DNA of 11,849 bases, from the NCBI GenBank assembly GCA_026770585.1, contig MU646833.1, positions 266,485-278,333 on the forward strand, given 5' to 3'. Below, one piece after another: positions 8,704 through 11,317 of the stretch. A program made the position numbers and the translations under genes. Under the pieces are notes generated by a model, which saw nothing but the letters and a program-made list of their open reading frames with translations, ran no database searches and was not told the origin of the DNA. This DNA is from Baffinella frigidus (Eukaryota > Cryptophyceae > Cryptomonadales > Baffinellaceae). Positions within the stretch are counted from its first letter, which is position 1. Each line of letters starts with the position of its first letter.

Positions 8704-11317
8704 GGTAATTCCACCGGCTCTGGTGTTCGGGGGGCTGAGTTTCGTGGTGTCCGCCTGATTTCCGACACCTCTCTCAAGAGCTTTCCCGGGTCGCTTTGGT
8801 ACCGATAACTTCTTGGGGTTTGGGGTTTGGGGTTTGGGGTTTGGGGTTTGGGGTTTGGGGTTGGGGGTGTGGGGTTTGGTGCTTGGGGTTTAGTGTAAGG
8901 TTTAATGTTTAGGCCTTGGTGAGGGAGGGAGAGGGAGGGAGAGGGGGGAGAGGTTCAGGGTTTGGGGTTTAGTGACCGAGGTGGGCTTGAGGCCCTCGTC
9001 GGGATTCTCGGCCGTGATACGTTGAGGGCTTAGCGCTAGGGTTTATTATTTAGGGGTCCAGGTTCCAGGAAGAAAGACGGAGAGAGAAAAAAAAGACGGA
9101 GAGAAACAAAAATTAGGGTTTGAGGAAATGACCGAGGTGGGCTTGCAGCCCTCGTCGGGGTTTAGGGTGCAGGGTTCAAAGTCCTGGGGCTGAAGAAACG
9201 GTTGAGGGTTTAGGGTTTATTCGAGGTGGGTGTACCGAGGTGGGCTTGAAGCCCTCATCGGGGTTCTCGGCCGTGATGCGCGCCGCGAGCACGTGCTTCG
9301 TCATCGGCCTGTACCTGCCGAGCCGTTGGGGTTGGCGGTTAGATCATCACTGCAAGTGTTTGGCGCTCAGGGGTCGAGGCTTTCAGGTTCGTCACCGGCC
9401 TGTACCTGCCGAGGGTCCTCCAGCGTTAGGATTCAGGGATTCGGTGTCTGGGGTTTTAGTGTCTCAGGGGTCGAGGGCGTGATGCGCGCCGCGAGCACGT
9501 GCTTCGTCATCGGCTTGTACCTGCCGAGGCGTTGGGGGTTCGGGAGGTTGAGTGTTGAGTGTTGAGTGTTTAGTGCTGAGGGGTCGAGGGTTGCGGTTTA
9601 GGGCTGGTTGAGGGTTAAGATTTAGGGGTTGGGTGTTAGGGGTTCAGGGTTCGGGGTTTGGGGTTAGGGTTAGGGTCGAGGGGTTAGGGTTTGGGGGTTG
9701 GTGTCTGGGGTTTGGGTTGTTGAGTGTGTACTGCTTGTTCCAGGCTTTAGATGGACATTTACCACTCGGTTCGAGGCCTGTACCCCAATCTGAAACACTC
9801 TTTACTACACAAAGAAGTCACAGACCGCGACGAAATTTGCCCAGGTTTCTTCGGACCGTTTTGAAGAGGAAGTCACGCCCAGGAAGTTCTGCTAAAAACA
9901 TTTAGACCCGGATGAAAAAGTTTTGAGCTAGCCACGTTCAAATTTGGTCATTTGCCGGTTGTCGAAAAAAGTGAGAACATTCTTTACCACACAATCAGCA
10001 AGATTCCTGGTACAAAGTATTTTTTAAGAGATGCTAAAAGCAATTGTATGGTGCGAAACATGCCGCGACCCCATTTGCTTTCCAAATGTCCATTCCCCGT
10101 GCAATTTTTAAAAAGAAGGTTGTAAACACACCACCTTAAAAAGAAGGCTGTAAAACTCGTTCAATGGGAATTGTGTGGTAAAGAGTGTTCCAACTTTTTC
10201 CGATGTTCCACTTTCGGGTACAGGCCTCGTAAGGAAGTCGATGGGGTCGTCGCTGGTCATCAAATTCGCCTTTCTATTATTTGTTCCACAAACAATCCAC
10301 TTCTGGAGAAACGGCTACATCCCTCTTAGGAATAATTGACTTTGGCGCTAGATGGACGTTTACCGCTCGGTAAGGAAGTCGATGGGGTCGCCGTTGGCCA
10401 TCAAACCGGTCTTTATATTATTTATACTAAAAATGATCCACTTTTGGAGAAACGGCTCCATTTCTTGCAGGAAATAATCGACTTTGGCTTTAGATGGACG
10501 TTGACTGTAGCTTTAGATGGACAGTTACCGCTCGGTAAGGAAGTCGATGGGGTCGTCGTTGGCCATCAAATCGGTCTTGCCGTACATCGCGCGGATCTCC
10601 GGCATGTTCGAGAGCGGGATCCCCATCGCGACCTGAAATGCCTCAAGTTACAATCTCGATTTGGTCCACTTCGGAGCTGACCTGATGAAATCGCTCAAGA
10701 TGCAATCTCGATTTGGTCCACTTCGGAGCTGGTGGCGTGTTCGAGACGGGATGCCCATCGCGACCAGCGGTTTGTTTCAGTTTGGTTTGTTTGTTTCAGT
10801 GTGGTTTCTGTTGTGCTTTTTTGGTTTGGTTTGGTTTGCTGGCGTTTTGGGGGGCGTTGATGCTTCAGGAATGAGGGTTGAGAGTTTGGGTCTGGGGTTT
10901 GGGTCTGGGGTTTGGGGTGTAGGGTGTAGGGTTGAGGGGGTTCAGCGTGTAGGGTCCAGGGTTTAGGGTTTGGGGGGTTTGTCCCTGAACCCTGATCGGC
11001 AGGGTTTGGGGTACAGGGCTTGGGGTTCCGGGCCTTTGGGCTTCAGGGTTGAGGGTTTAGTATCAAGTGTTTAGTGTTCAGTTTTTAGTGTTGAGTGTTG
11101 AGTGTTGAGTGTTTAGTATTTAGTGTTTAGGGGAGGGTGTGGGGTTCAGAGTTCAGGGGAGGGTTTAGGGTCGAGGGTTTAGTGGAGGGTTTAGGGTTTG
11201 GGTTTAGGGTTCAGGGTTTAGGGTGTAGGGTTTAGGGTTAATGGGTGTAGGCAGCACCTGGAGCTGCGTCGAAGGAAGGTTGACGCCGGTGATCCCCTCC
11301 GTGACCGGGTGCTCCAC
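333..11317 (-). CDS. Acetyl-CoA carboxylase, homomeric eukaryotic type; 23 internal exons, both ends outside the window
   Basis: Spliced from 23 exons (join of 11258-11317, 10529-10632, 9236-9314, 8425-8481, 8002-8091, 7249-7320, 6678-6724, 6471-6531, 5702-5782, 5481-5535, 5285-5330, 5037-5119, 4646-4695, 4314-4388, 3660-3746, 2860-2906, 2683-2740, 1630-1689, 1244-1306, 972-1027, 746-802, 561-606, 333-380). The frame stays open for 494 residues across all 22 junctions. The enzyme carboxylates acetyl-CoA to malonyl-CoA with ATP and bicarbonate, the committing step of fatty acid synthesis. Seen: VEHPVTE, AARITAENPDEGFKP, NVWGYFS, GGIHEFADSQFGH and EIDVRGEIRNPTEYL of biotin carboxylase; IYGGVKY of the linker; LEAMKMIM of the biotin carrier (lysine about residue 345 of the assembled segment); LADPSK after it; then a poorly conserved central domain. 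The spacing from VEHP to MKM (about 342 residues) fits animal ACC. WGYFSV and IYGGVKY exclude pyruvate or propionyl-CoA carboxylase. Cytosolic or plastid location cannot be told, because the N terminus is missing. Exon edges come from sequence and homology only, without transcript data. Confidence 0.95.
381..560 (-). repeat. Intron 22: telomere-like throughout
   Basis: 180 bases of TTTAGGG-like units (GATTTAG, GTGTTTAG, TTTGGGG) with no exon copies. The donor GTGAGAACCCCC opens it. Confidence 0.86.
561..606 (-). CDS. ACC exon 22 (central domain)
   Basis: 46 bases completing Arg and reading AVADLIALNKDDTRP, corresponding to the stretch before the SHAQV..KN-like motif in animal ACC. The acceptor is AAACAG|GGCGGT and the donor CGCCCC|GTGAGAA, a classical GTGAG donor (phase 0). 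Confidence 0.88.
607..745 (-). repeat. Intron 21: telomere-like throughout
   Basis: 139 bases of TTTAGGG, TTCAGGG and GTGTGGGGGTTTGG units between acceptor and donor. Confidence 0.87.
746..802 (-). CDS. ACC exon 21 (LLADYYAVES)
   Basis: Completes Thr, then LLADYYAVESAFSGKALD plus two bases, matching DLLR.YL.VE..F of the central domain. The acceptor is AACGCAG|GCTCCT and the donor CGACAG|GTCAGC (phase 2). Confidence 0.9.
803..971 (-). repeat. Intron 20: telomere-like throughout
   Basis: 169 bases of TTTAGGG, TTCAGGG and GTCTTAG units. The donor GTAAACCCTAAACCC lies directly in the repeat. Confidence 0.87.
972..1027 (-). CDS. ACC exon 20 (central domain)
   Basis: Reads VSRAFLGADFETIVSKTM plus two bases of Thr. 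It aligns loosely with the helical repeat before LL..YL.VE in ACC. The acceptor is TTCGCAG|GTGTCC (phase 0) and the donor ATGAC|GTAAACCC (phase 2). An exon between 19 and 20 may have been missed. Confidence 0.85.
1028..1243 (-). repeat. Intron 19: inverted-repeat element instead of telomere filler
   Basis: 216 bases, largely a 142-bp element at 1076-1217. A 16-base direct repeat AATTGGCGCGCGATTT occurs at 1033-1048 and 1060-1075, between the exon-20 acceptor and the element. Telomere-like units are minimal. Confidence 0.8.
1076..1217. mobile_element. 142-bp MITE-like element with 28-base terminal inverted repeats
   Basis: The arms at 1076-1103 and 1190-1217 match at 25 of 28 positions (core AAGATAACTG). 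The AT-rich centre has no ORF. Its ends are unlike the other elements, so it is a separate family. Confidence 0.75.
1244..1306 (-). CDS. ACC exon 19 (central domain)
   Basis: 21 codons, EPLHLLSLALKGYPG then TDQGTQ. It fits the weakly conserved start of the ACC central domain. The acceptor is AACAG|GAGCCG and the donor CTCAG|GTTCACC, both phase 0. Support is the open frame, the good splice sites and exon-like base composition. Confidence 0.82.
1307..1629 (-). repeat. Intron 18: mostly TTTCGGG-type repeat
   Basis: Dominated by TTTCGGG and GGTTCCAGGATTTCGG units at 1375-1560. At 1608-1621 the repeat is in the opposite orientation (ACCCTAAACCCTAAA on the plus strand), the clearest reversal in the window. 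Small non-repeat stretches at 1333-1372 and 1486-1498 (the latter reading CGCCAG|GTACG on the minus strand) resemble splice-site debris but give no open exon. Confidence 0.78.
1630..1689 (-). CDS. ACC exon 18 (after biotin carrier)
   Basis: 20 codons, VAKIETFHGALG then VTSADSNQ, matching SKV..IE.F.G.L that follows the biotin carrier. The acceptor is AACGCAG|GTGGCC and the donor AACCAG|GTACAG, both phase 0. Three truncated copies of its 5' part lie upstream in intron 17; this copy is chosen because it alone keeps the frame through a donor. Confidence 0.92.
1715..1811. mobile_element. 97-bp foldback element with 29-base arms
   Basis: The arms at 1715-1743 and 1783-1811 are complementary at 28 of 29 positions (core GAGAAAGGTCTCTATCAT). 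The 39-base centre holds a 10-G run. GTTATGGT occurs just outside both arms (1694-1701 and 1813-1820), and exon-18 edge sequence flanks both sides. The near-perfect arms suggest recent origin. Confidence 0.75.
1857..2015. mobile_element. GGCAAC-family element, AT-rich
   Basis: Starts GGTAATCAACGTTACTACAC and ends ACTAGTATGATCTAACGGGG then TTTTCGTTGCC. The middle contains three degenerate repeats of a TTACTA-ACAAA type. It is flanked on both sides by exon-18 edge copies. Confidence 0.7.
2062..2264. mobile_element. GGCAAC-family element carrying a nested inverted repeat
   Basis: Begins GGTAACCAACGTTACTTCAC and ends TAATCTAACGGGGTAGGAG then TTGTTGCCC, like the copy at 1857-2015. In its middle, after ACTATTACTAG, CACGCCAGA (2107-2115) and TCTGGCGTG (2221-2229) bound a further 123-base inverted-repeat segment, suggesting one element inside another. 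Confidence 0.7.
2425..2500. mobile_element. 76-bp GGCAAC-family element with perfect 10-base ends
   Basis: GGGCAACGAA (2425-2434) and its exact complement TTCGTTGCCC (2491-2500) bound a 76-base element containing AAATTACT, TACTGTTATTAGCATGATC and GGGGTAGGA, all shared with the other family members. This is the shortest and cleanest member and best defines the ends. Confidence 0.78.
2655..2706 (-). repeat. 26-base tandem duplication across the exon-17 donor
   Basis: 2681-2706 (the last 24 exon bases plus GT) is followed on the transcript by 2655-2680, identical except two bases. Both copies keep CTAAG|GT, giving two donors 26 bases apart. Use of the second would shift the frame, so the first is taken as real. 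Confidence 0.9.
2683..2740 (-). CDS. ACC exon 17 (LLATMALADPSK)
   Basis: Completes Gly and reads SIINTGDLLATMALADPSK, the AGD.LA.LELDDPSKV end of the biotin carrier domain. The acceptor is GACCAG|GTCGAT and the donor TCTAAG|GTATGG (phase 0). The last 26 bases including the donor are duplicated in tandem immediately downstream. Confidence 0.93.
2741..2859 (-). repeat. Intron 16: shortest intron, all telomere-like
   Basis: 119 bases of TTTAGGG/TTTGGGG units with a short GGGCCAACCCGA interruption. The donor is GTACACCCC, in repeat context. Confidence 0.87.
2860..2906 (-). CDS. ACC exon 16 (biotin carrier, C-terminal half)
   Basis: Reads LKTTEAGKISPALSS plus two bases of Gly, the strand after MKM in the biotinyl domain. 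The acceptor is ATGATGCAG|CTCAAG (phase 0), whose last bases repeat the end of exon 15, and the donor is TCTGG|GTACACC (phase 2). Confidence 0.92.
3085..3160. other. Hairpin with perfect 10-base stem inside a longer imperfect inverted repeat
   Basis: GTCCCCTTCG (3097-3106) pairs with CGAAGGGGAC (3114-3123) over a 7-base loop. Outside it, GGGATTTTTACGT (3086-3097) is roughly complementary to ACGTGTAAAAGCCC (3149-3162). It is likely the remnant of a small inverted-repeat element in intron 15. Confidence 0.6.
3213..3369. mobile_element. 157-bp MITE-like element with 30-base terminal inverted repeats and central palindrome
   Basis: The arms at 3213-3242 and 3340-3369 match at 26 of 30 positions (core GGAGGTGG...GTGGTCTGGA). 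Inside lies a perfect 32-base palindrome at 3260-3291 (half-site TGTAGACACCCCAGA). Non-coding, AT-richer than the exons and unrelated to telomere repeat. It lies 12 bases from an exon-15 edge copy. Confidence 0.75.
3660..3746 (-). CDS. ACC exon 15 (biotinylation exon, EAMKM)
   Basis: 29 codons, VVRYLYEEGAEVPAGQP then FVELEAMKMIMQ. The lysine of AMKM (codon at 3672-3674) is the expected biotin attachment site, modified by biotin-protein ligase and swinging between the two active sites. Most animal, yeast and plant cytosolic ACCs have EVMKM; the EAMKM here is the form usual in bacterial BCCP. The acceptor is TGGCAG|GTTGTG and the donor ATGCAG|GTCCCT, both phase 0. Two 3' copies follow in intron 15. 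Confidence 0.97.
3747..4313 (-). repeat. Intron 14: exon-14 and exon-15 edge copies, hairpin, telomere-like donor side
   Basis: An exon-14 3' copy with donor lies at 4098-4124. An exon-15 5' copy lies at 3855-3890 with the acceptor CAGG changed to CAAG. An imperfect 12-base inverted repeat CCAAAGTCGACA/TGTCAACTTTGG lies at 3790-3801 and 3825-3836. A GC-rich island at about 3985-4035 is described separately. 4125-4300 is TTTAGGG/TTTTAGGG repeat. Confidence 0.75.
3985..4035 (-). other. Exon-like GC island in intron 14, status unclear
   Basis: The minus strand reads SESARYEEEPKLIHA without stop, and the composition is exon-like. Including it would insert residues between TGK and VVRYLYEE, where ACC needs none, and no GT donor follows (only GC). 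It may be a diverged copy of the exon-15 5' region (CCTCCTCGTA shared) or a rare cassette exon. Confidence 0.35.
4314..4388 (-). CDS. ACC exon 14 (biotin carrier, N-terminal half)
   Basis: 25 codons, VVDGQTVILPNVFDPS then ELRSDVTGK, matching the NDP..LRSP.AGK entry into the biotinyl domain. The acceptor is AACCAG|GTGGTG and the donor GGCAAG|GTCTGTG, both phase 0. A copy of its last codons with donor lies near 4098. Confidence 0.93.
4389..4645 (-). repeat. Intron 13: telomere-like throughout
   Basis: 257 bases of TTTAGGG, TTTGGGG, GTTCAGG and TTTTGGG units running up to the donor GTAACCC. No exon copies are visible. Confidence 0.85.
4646..4695 (-). CDS. ACC exon 13 (linker to biotin carrier)
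   Basis: 50 bases: the last two of a Gly codon then NVRKIYGQEEPLGLRM, aligning with the Y..EE...YRI stretch of ACC. The acceptor is CGGCAG|GCAACG (phase 1) and the donor CGCATG|GTAACCC (phase 0). Confidence 0.9.
4696..5036 (-). repeat. Intron 12: exon-12 3' copies, TTTCGGG repeat, GA tract
   Basis: Copies of the exon-12 3' end lie at 4872-4912 and 4786-4811, the latter with the GGCG|GTACCC donor kept. Between them are TTTCGGG-type units. A GAGAGGGA purine tract at about 4961-5032 abuts the donor. Confidence 0.82.
5037..5119 (-). CDS. ACC exon 12 (DGSLLCNFGG)
   Basis: Reads LTISINSEKIDVKIREQS then DGSLLCNFG plus one base, matching the DGGLLLSY.G stretch before the biotin carrier domain. The acceptor is CGACAG|GCTGAC, which repeats the end of exon 11, and the donor is CGGCG|GTACCC (phase 1). 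Two copies of its 3' end lie in intron 12. Confidence 0.92.
5120..5284 (-). repeat. Intron 11: GC-AG intron with direct repeats at its ends
   Basis: 165 bases of TTTAGGG-family and GTGTCGG repeat. The transcript-strand sequence CCCGACAGGC spans both the donor boundary (end of exon 11) and the acceptor boundary (start of exon 12), so the intron is flanked by a 10-base direct repeat. Confidence 0.82.
5285..5330 (-). CDS. ACC exon 11 (GGVKYPFTV), GC donor
   Basis: 46 bases completing Gly and reading GVKYPFTVQRSSPD, the GVKY...V.R.SPD block of ACC. The acceptor is AAACCAG|GTGGCG. The donor is CGACAG|GCAAACC, a GC instead of GT, required because the phase-2 join to exon 12 restores the expected reading frame. 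Confidence 0.9.
5331..5480 (-). repeat. Intron 10: (TTTAGGG)10 abutting the acceptor
   Basis: 150 bases. Ten perfect TTTAGGG units at 5335-5404 start four bases from the exon-11 boundary, so the transcript reads CCCTAAACCAG|GTGG. The donor is likewise in repeat context (GTCAAACCCC). The intron is essentially a telomere-type array with splice sites. Confidence 0.92.
5335..5404 (+). repeat. (TTTAGGG)10 perfect interstitial telomere array
   Basis: Ten exact copies of the plant/alga/alveolate-type telomere heptamer, the purest array in the window. Exons on both sides show it is interstitial, not a chromosome end. Confidence 0.95.
5481..5535 (-). CDS. ACC exon 10 (MDIIYG)
   Basis: 18 codons plus one base, TSIADIAGINTFPMDIIY, leading into the IYGGVKY motif completed by exon 11. 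The acceptor is CATCAG|ACGTCG (phase 0, one of the few exons not starting with G or C) and the donor CTACG|GTCAAACC (phase 1). Confidence 0.9.
5536..5701 (-). repeat. Intron 9: telomere-like, with a perfect 42-base tandem duplication
   Basis: All 166 bases are TTTAGGG-family. A 42-base block at 5564-5605 is followed directly by an identical copy at 5606-5647, which shows recent tandem duplication of six-unit blocks inside the filler. Confidence 0.88.
5702..5782 (-). CDS. ACC exon 9 (BT/linker helix region)
   Basis: 27 codons, VAAVVYRGYENVKKEMAK then LADSLSKGQ, aligning with the region of ACC that ends in a SLERGQ-type motif. The acceptor is TCACCAG|GTGGCG and the donor GGCCAG|GTCAAACC, both phase 0. 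The placement rests on frame continuity and the GQ ending; sequence conservation is low here. Confidence 0.9.
5783..6470 (-). repeat. Intron 8: exon-8 and exon-9 edge copies, TTTATGG array, unique insert
   Basis: An exon-8 3' copy with the GTG|GTAAC donor lies at 6371-6410. A diverged exon-9 5' copy with a CTAG acceptor and a CCG expansion lies at 6073-6111. 6112-6340 is repeat of the TTTATGG and TTTAGGG types. 5786-6070 is non-telomeric sequence of unknown origin containing a 12-base inverted repeat. Confidence 0.75.
5877..5932. other. 12-base inverted repeat in intron 8
   Basis: CCCCCTAGGACC (5877-5888) and its exact complement GGTCCTAGGGGG (5921-5932) are separated by 32 bases. This is the core of the non-telomeric insert; element boundaries are not defined. 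Confidence 0.6.
6471..6531 (-). CDS. ACC exon 8 (WLDGIIKNK)
   Basis: Completes Trp and reads LDGIIKNKSVRTKIEPSTAV, the end of biotin carboxylase and the start of the linker. The acceptor is the less common CCGAAG|GCTGG and the donor GCCGTG|GTAAACCC (phase 0). A 3' copy at 6371-6410 keeps the same donor but reads KIEDS instead of KIEPS. Confidence 0.9.
6532..6677 (-). repeat. Intron 7: short, telomere-like throughout
   Basis: 146 bases of TTTAGGG, TTTGGGG and TTTTAGG units from acceptor to donor. No exon copies or elements are seen. Confidence 0.85.
6678..6724 (-). CDS. ACC exon 7 (LLET...IDTAW)
   Basis: Reads LLETKAFKENTIDTA plus two bases of Trp, matching KLLET..F....IDT.WLD of ACC. The acceptor is ATCCCAG|CTGCTC (phase 0) and the donor GCGTG|GTATAACCC (phase 2). 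The next exon supplies the third base of the Trp codon. Confidence 0.92.
6725..7248 (-). repeat. Intron 6: exon-6 3' copies and (TGTAGGG)10
   Basis: Copies of the exon-6 3' end plus donor lie at 7041-7080 (donor CAG|GTAGAC) and 6943-6980 (CAG|GTCACC). Ten perfect TGTAGGG units fill 7105-7174. The rest is TTTAGGG-family with a duplicated GGATTGAGGTGTATGTG stretch near 6746-6808. Short C-strand stretches (ACCCTACA) near 7090 and 7187 are rare reversals of orientation. Confidence 0.8.
7105..7174 (+). repeat. (TGTAGGG)10 perfect array
   Basis: Ten exact seven-base units, a TTTAGGG variant that has been amplified locally. The same variant recurs imperfectly just downstream, near 7223-7243. Confidence 0.93.
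7249..7320 (-). CDS. ACC exon 6 (biotin carboxylase C-terminus)
   Basis: 24 codons, ALVLALKEIDVRGEIRNP then TEYLVQ, corresponding to ALKE..IRGDFRTTVEYL of ACC. The acceptor is CGAGCAG|GCGCTG and the donor GTGCAG|GTCGCCC, both phase 0. Two copies of its 3' end and donor follow in intron 6. Confidence 0.94.
7321..8001 (-). repeat. Intron 5: exon-5 3' copies, two hairpins, telomere-like filler
   Basis: Copies of the exon-5 3' end with donor CGCAAG|GTC lie at 7747-7783 and 7576-7612. 7321-7500 is TTTAGGG/TTTGGGG repeat with an imperfect duplication around 7345-7410. 7790-7925 is unique, non-telomeric sequence with two perfect hairpins. CAGGTTA(C/T) motifs near 7637-7676 resemble one at 6408. Confidence 0.78.
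7817..7879. other. Two adjacent hairpins
   Basis: CCGTAGGGAC (7817-7826) pairs perfectly with GTCCCTACGG (7835-7844) over an 8-base loop. TCGGCCC (7861-7867) pairs with GGGCCGA (7873-7879) over a 5-base loop. They sit in an intron stretch free of telomere repeat. They may be part of an old inverted-repeat element or a structured RNA; nothing identifies a known family. Confidence 0.6.
8002..8091 (-). CDS. ACC exon 5 (biotin carboxylase, GGIHEFADSQFGH)
   Basis: 30 codons starting VGNNGGIHEFADSQFGH, then LFASGPTREDARK; the GGIHEFADSQFGH.F block is nearly invariant in eukaryotic ACC. The acceptor is CCCGCAG|GTTGGC and the donor CGCAAG|GTCCTAAC, both phase 0. A second copy of its first half, with a usable CTAG acceptor, lies upstream at 8198-8253. 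Confidence 0.95.
8092..8424 (-). repeat. Intron 4: exon-5 copy, small inverted-repeat element, TTTAGGG array
   Basis: 8198-8253 is a long copy of the 5' part of exon 5 (VGNNGGIHEFADSQF still readable) with a usable CCTAG acceptor. A small inverted-repeat element at 8105-8195 separates it from the real exon. From 8255 to 8424 the intron is telomere-like, with five perfect TTTAGGG units at 8337-8371. Confidence 0.82.
8105..8195. mobile_element. Small inverted-repeat element (GGCAAC family), intron 4
   Basis: The ends GAAAATTACTACAC (8106-8119) and GTGTGGTAATTTTT (8176-8189) are near-perfect inverted repeats, followed by TTGCC. The reverse strand reads GGCAACAAAAATTACCACAC, then ACTATTACTAGTATGA, then GTAGGAATTTTCGTTG, shared with the elements at 2425-2500, 1857-2015 and 2062-2264. 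It has no coding capacity. Confidence 0.75.
8425..8481 (-). CDS. ACC exon 4 (biotin carboxylase, NVWGYFS)
   Basis: 19 codons, GRIERVKFQSSPNVWGYFS, matching the F.SS.NVWGYFSV signature of eukaryotic ACC. The acceptor is AACAG|GGGCGC and the donor TTCTCG|GTAACCC, both phase 0. The donor runs straight into the CCCTAAA-type intron repeat. Confidence 0.94.
8482..9235 (-). repeat. Intron 3: exon-3 and exon-4 edge copies, TTTGGGG and GA arrays
   Basis: Exon-3 3' end copies with donor lie at 9129-9164 and 8972-9020. An exon-4 5' copy lies at 8595-8633 with its acceptor context changed to CCAG|GGGCGC. Six perfect TTTGGGG units occupy 8819-8860. GAGGGA tracts are at 8918-8952 and a GAAAGACGGAGAG duplication near 9070-9106. 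The remainder is TTTAGGG-family repeat with a TTGAGGG run near 8671-8705. Confidence 0.78.
8819..8860 (+). repeat. (TTTGGGG)6 array
   Basis: Six perfect seven-base units on the plus strand, a variant of the TTTAGGG telomere-type unit. It could form G-quadruplexes on this strand, which is the template strand for the ACC gene. Confidence 0.92.
9236..9314 (-). CDS. ACC exon 3 (biotin carboxylase, AARITAENPDEGFKP)
   Basis: Reads RYRPMTKHVLAARITAEN then PDEGFKPTS, the conserved HVIAARIT.ENPDEGFKPSSG stretch of ACC; the Arg of AARI corresponds to a catalytic arginine in bacterial biotin carboxylase. The acceptor is CTCGGCAG|GTACAG (enters phase 2) and the donor CACCTCG|GTACACC (phase 0). Two partial copies of its first half lie just upstream with intact acceptors, but only this copy is full length. 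Confidence 0.93.
9315..10528 (-). repeat. Intron 2 (longest): tandem exon-2 and exon-3 edge copies, inverted-repeat element
   Basis: The donor side carries copies of the exon-2 3' end at 10352-10413, at 10230-10269, and at 9747-9771 (the last two are halves of one copy split by an element). The copies at 10230-10362 and 10363-10528 form a tandem unit of about 135-165 bases sharing the GGAGAAACGGCT stretch. The acceptor side carries copies of the exon-3 5' end at 9387-9413 and 9479-9532, both with intact CTCGGCAG acceptors. About 9415-9750 is otherwise TTTAGGG-family repeat. Confidence 0.82.
9772..10229. mobile_element. 458-bp MITE-like element with nested terminal inverted repeats
   Basis: The outer ends CGAGGCCTGTACCC (9772-9785) and its exact reverse complement (10216-10229) enclose a second inverted pair, GAAACACTCTTTACTACACA-like at 9792-9812 and 10171-10191 (19 of 21 match). 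A third, direct copy of that inner end is at 9973-9994, so the element may be compound. It is AT-richer than the filler and has no coding capacity. It separates the two halves of an exon-2 edge copy, which marks it as an insertion. Confidence 0.72.
10529..10632 (-). CDS. ACC exon 2 (biotin carboxylase, VAMGIPL)
   Basis: This is the longest exon, 104 bases. It reads VAMGIPLSNMPEIRAMYG, then KTDLMANDDPIDFLTE, matching the AMGIPL...IR.MYG...PIDF stretch of ACC biotin carboxylase. The acceptor is TTTCAG|GTCGCG (phase 0) and the donor GAGCG|GTAACTG (phase 2). Its 3' end is copied several times in the following intron. Confidence 0.93.
10633..11257 (-). repeat. Intron 1: telomere-like repeat plus an exon-2 edge copy and a 37-base tandem repeat
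   Basis: About 10860-11250 is TTTAGGG/TTGAGGG/GTGTTTA filler. A degenerate copy of the first 28 bases of exon 2 is at 10739-10766, one base shorter and with the acceptor CAG changed to CTG. A 37-base block at 10642-10678 recurs at 10694-10730 with two mismatches. So the unit [exon edge + intron end] appears duplicated in tandem. Confidence 0.8.
11258..11317 (-). CDS. ACC exon 1 of window (biotin carboxylase, VEHPVTE)
   Basis: 20 codons reading VEHPVTEGITGVNLP then STQLQ, the active-site strand of biotin carboxylase, whose Glu-His precedes the QLQ helix. The acceptor is CACGCAG|GTGGAG and the donor CTCCAG|GTGCTG, both phase 0. The preceding NPRLQ-type residues must lie in an exon beyond 11849. 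Confidence 0.93.

Noticed and set aside
9230-9565. Plus-strand ORFs of 80-111 codons near exon 3
   Set aside because: Antisense of exon 3 and its copies plus repeat.
333-11317. ACC pseudogene
   Set aside because: All 22 joins keep one open frame, splice sites are good and key motifs are intact. The degenerate copies lie outside the main exon set.
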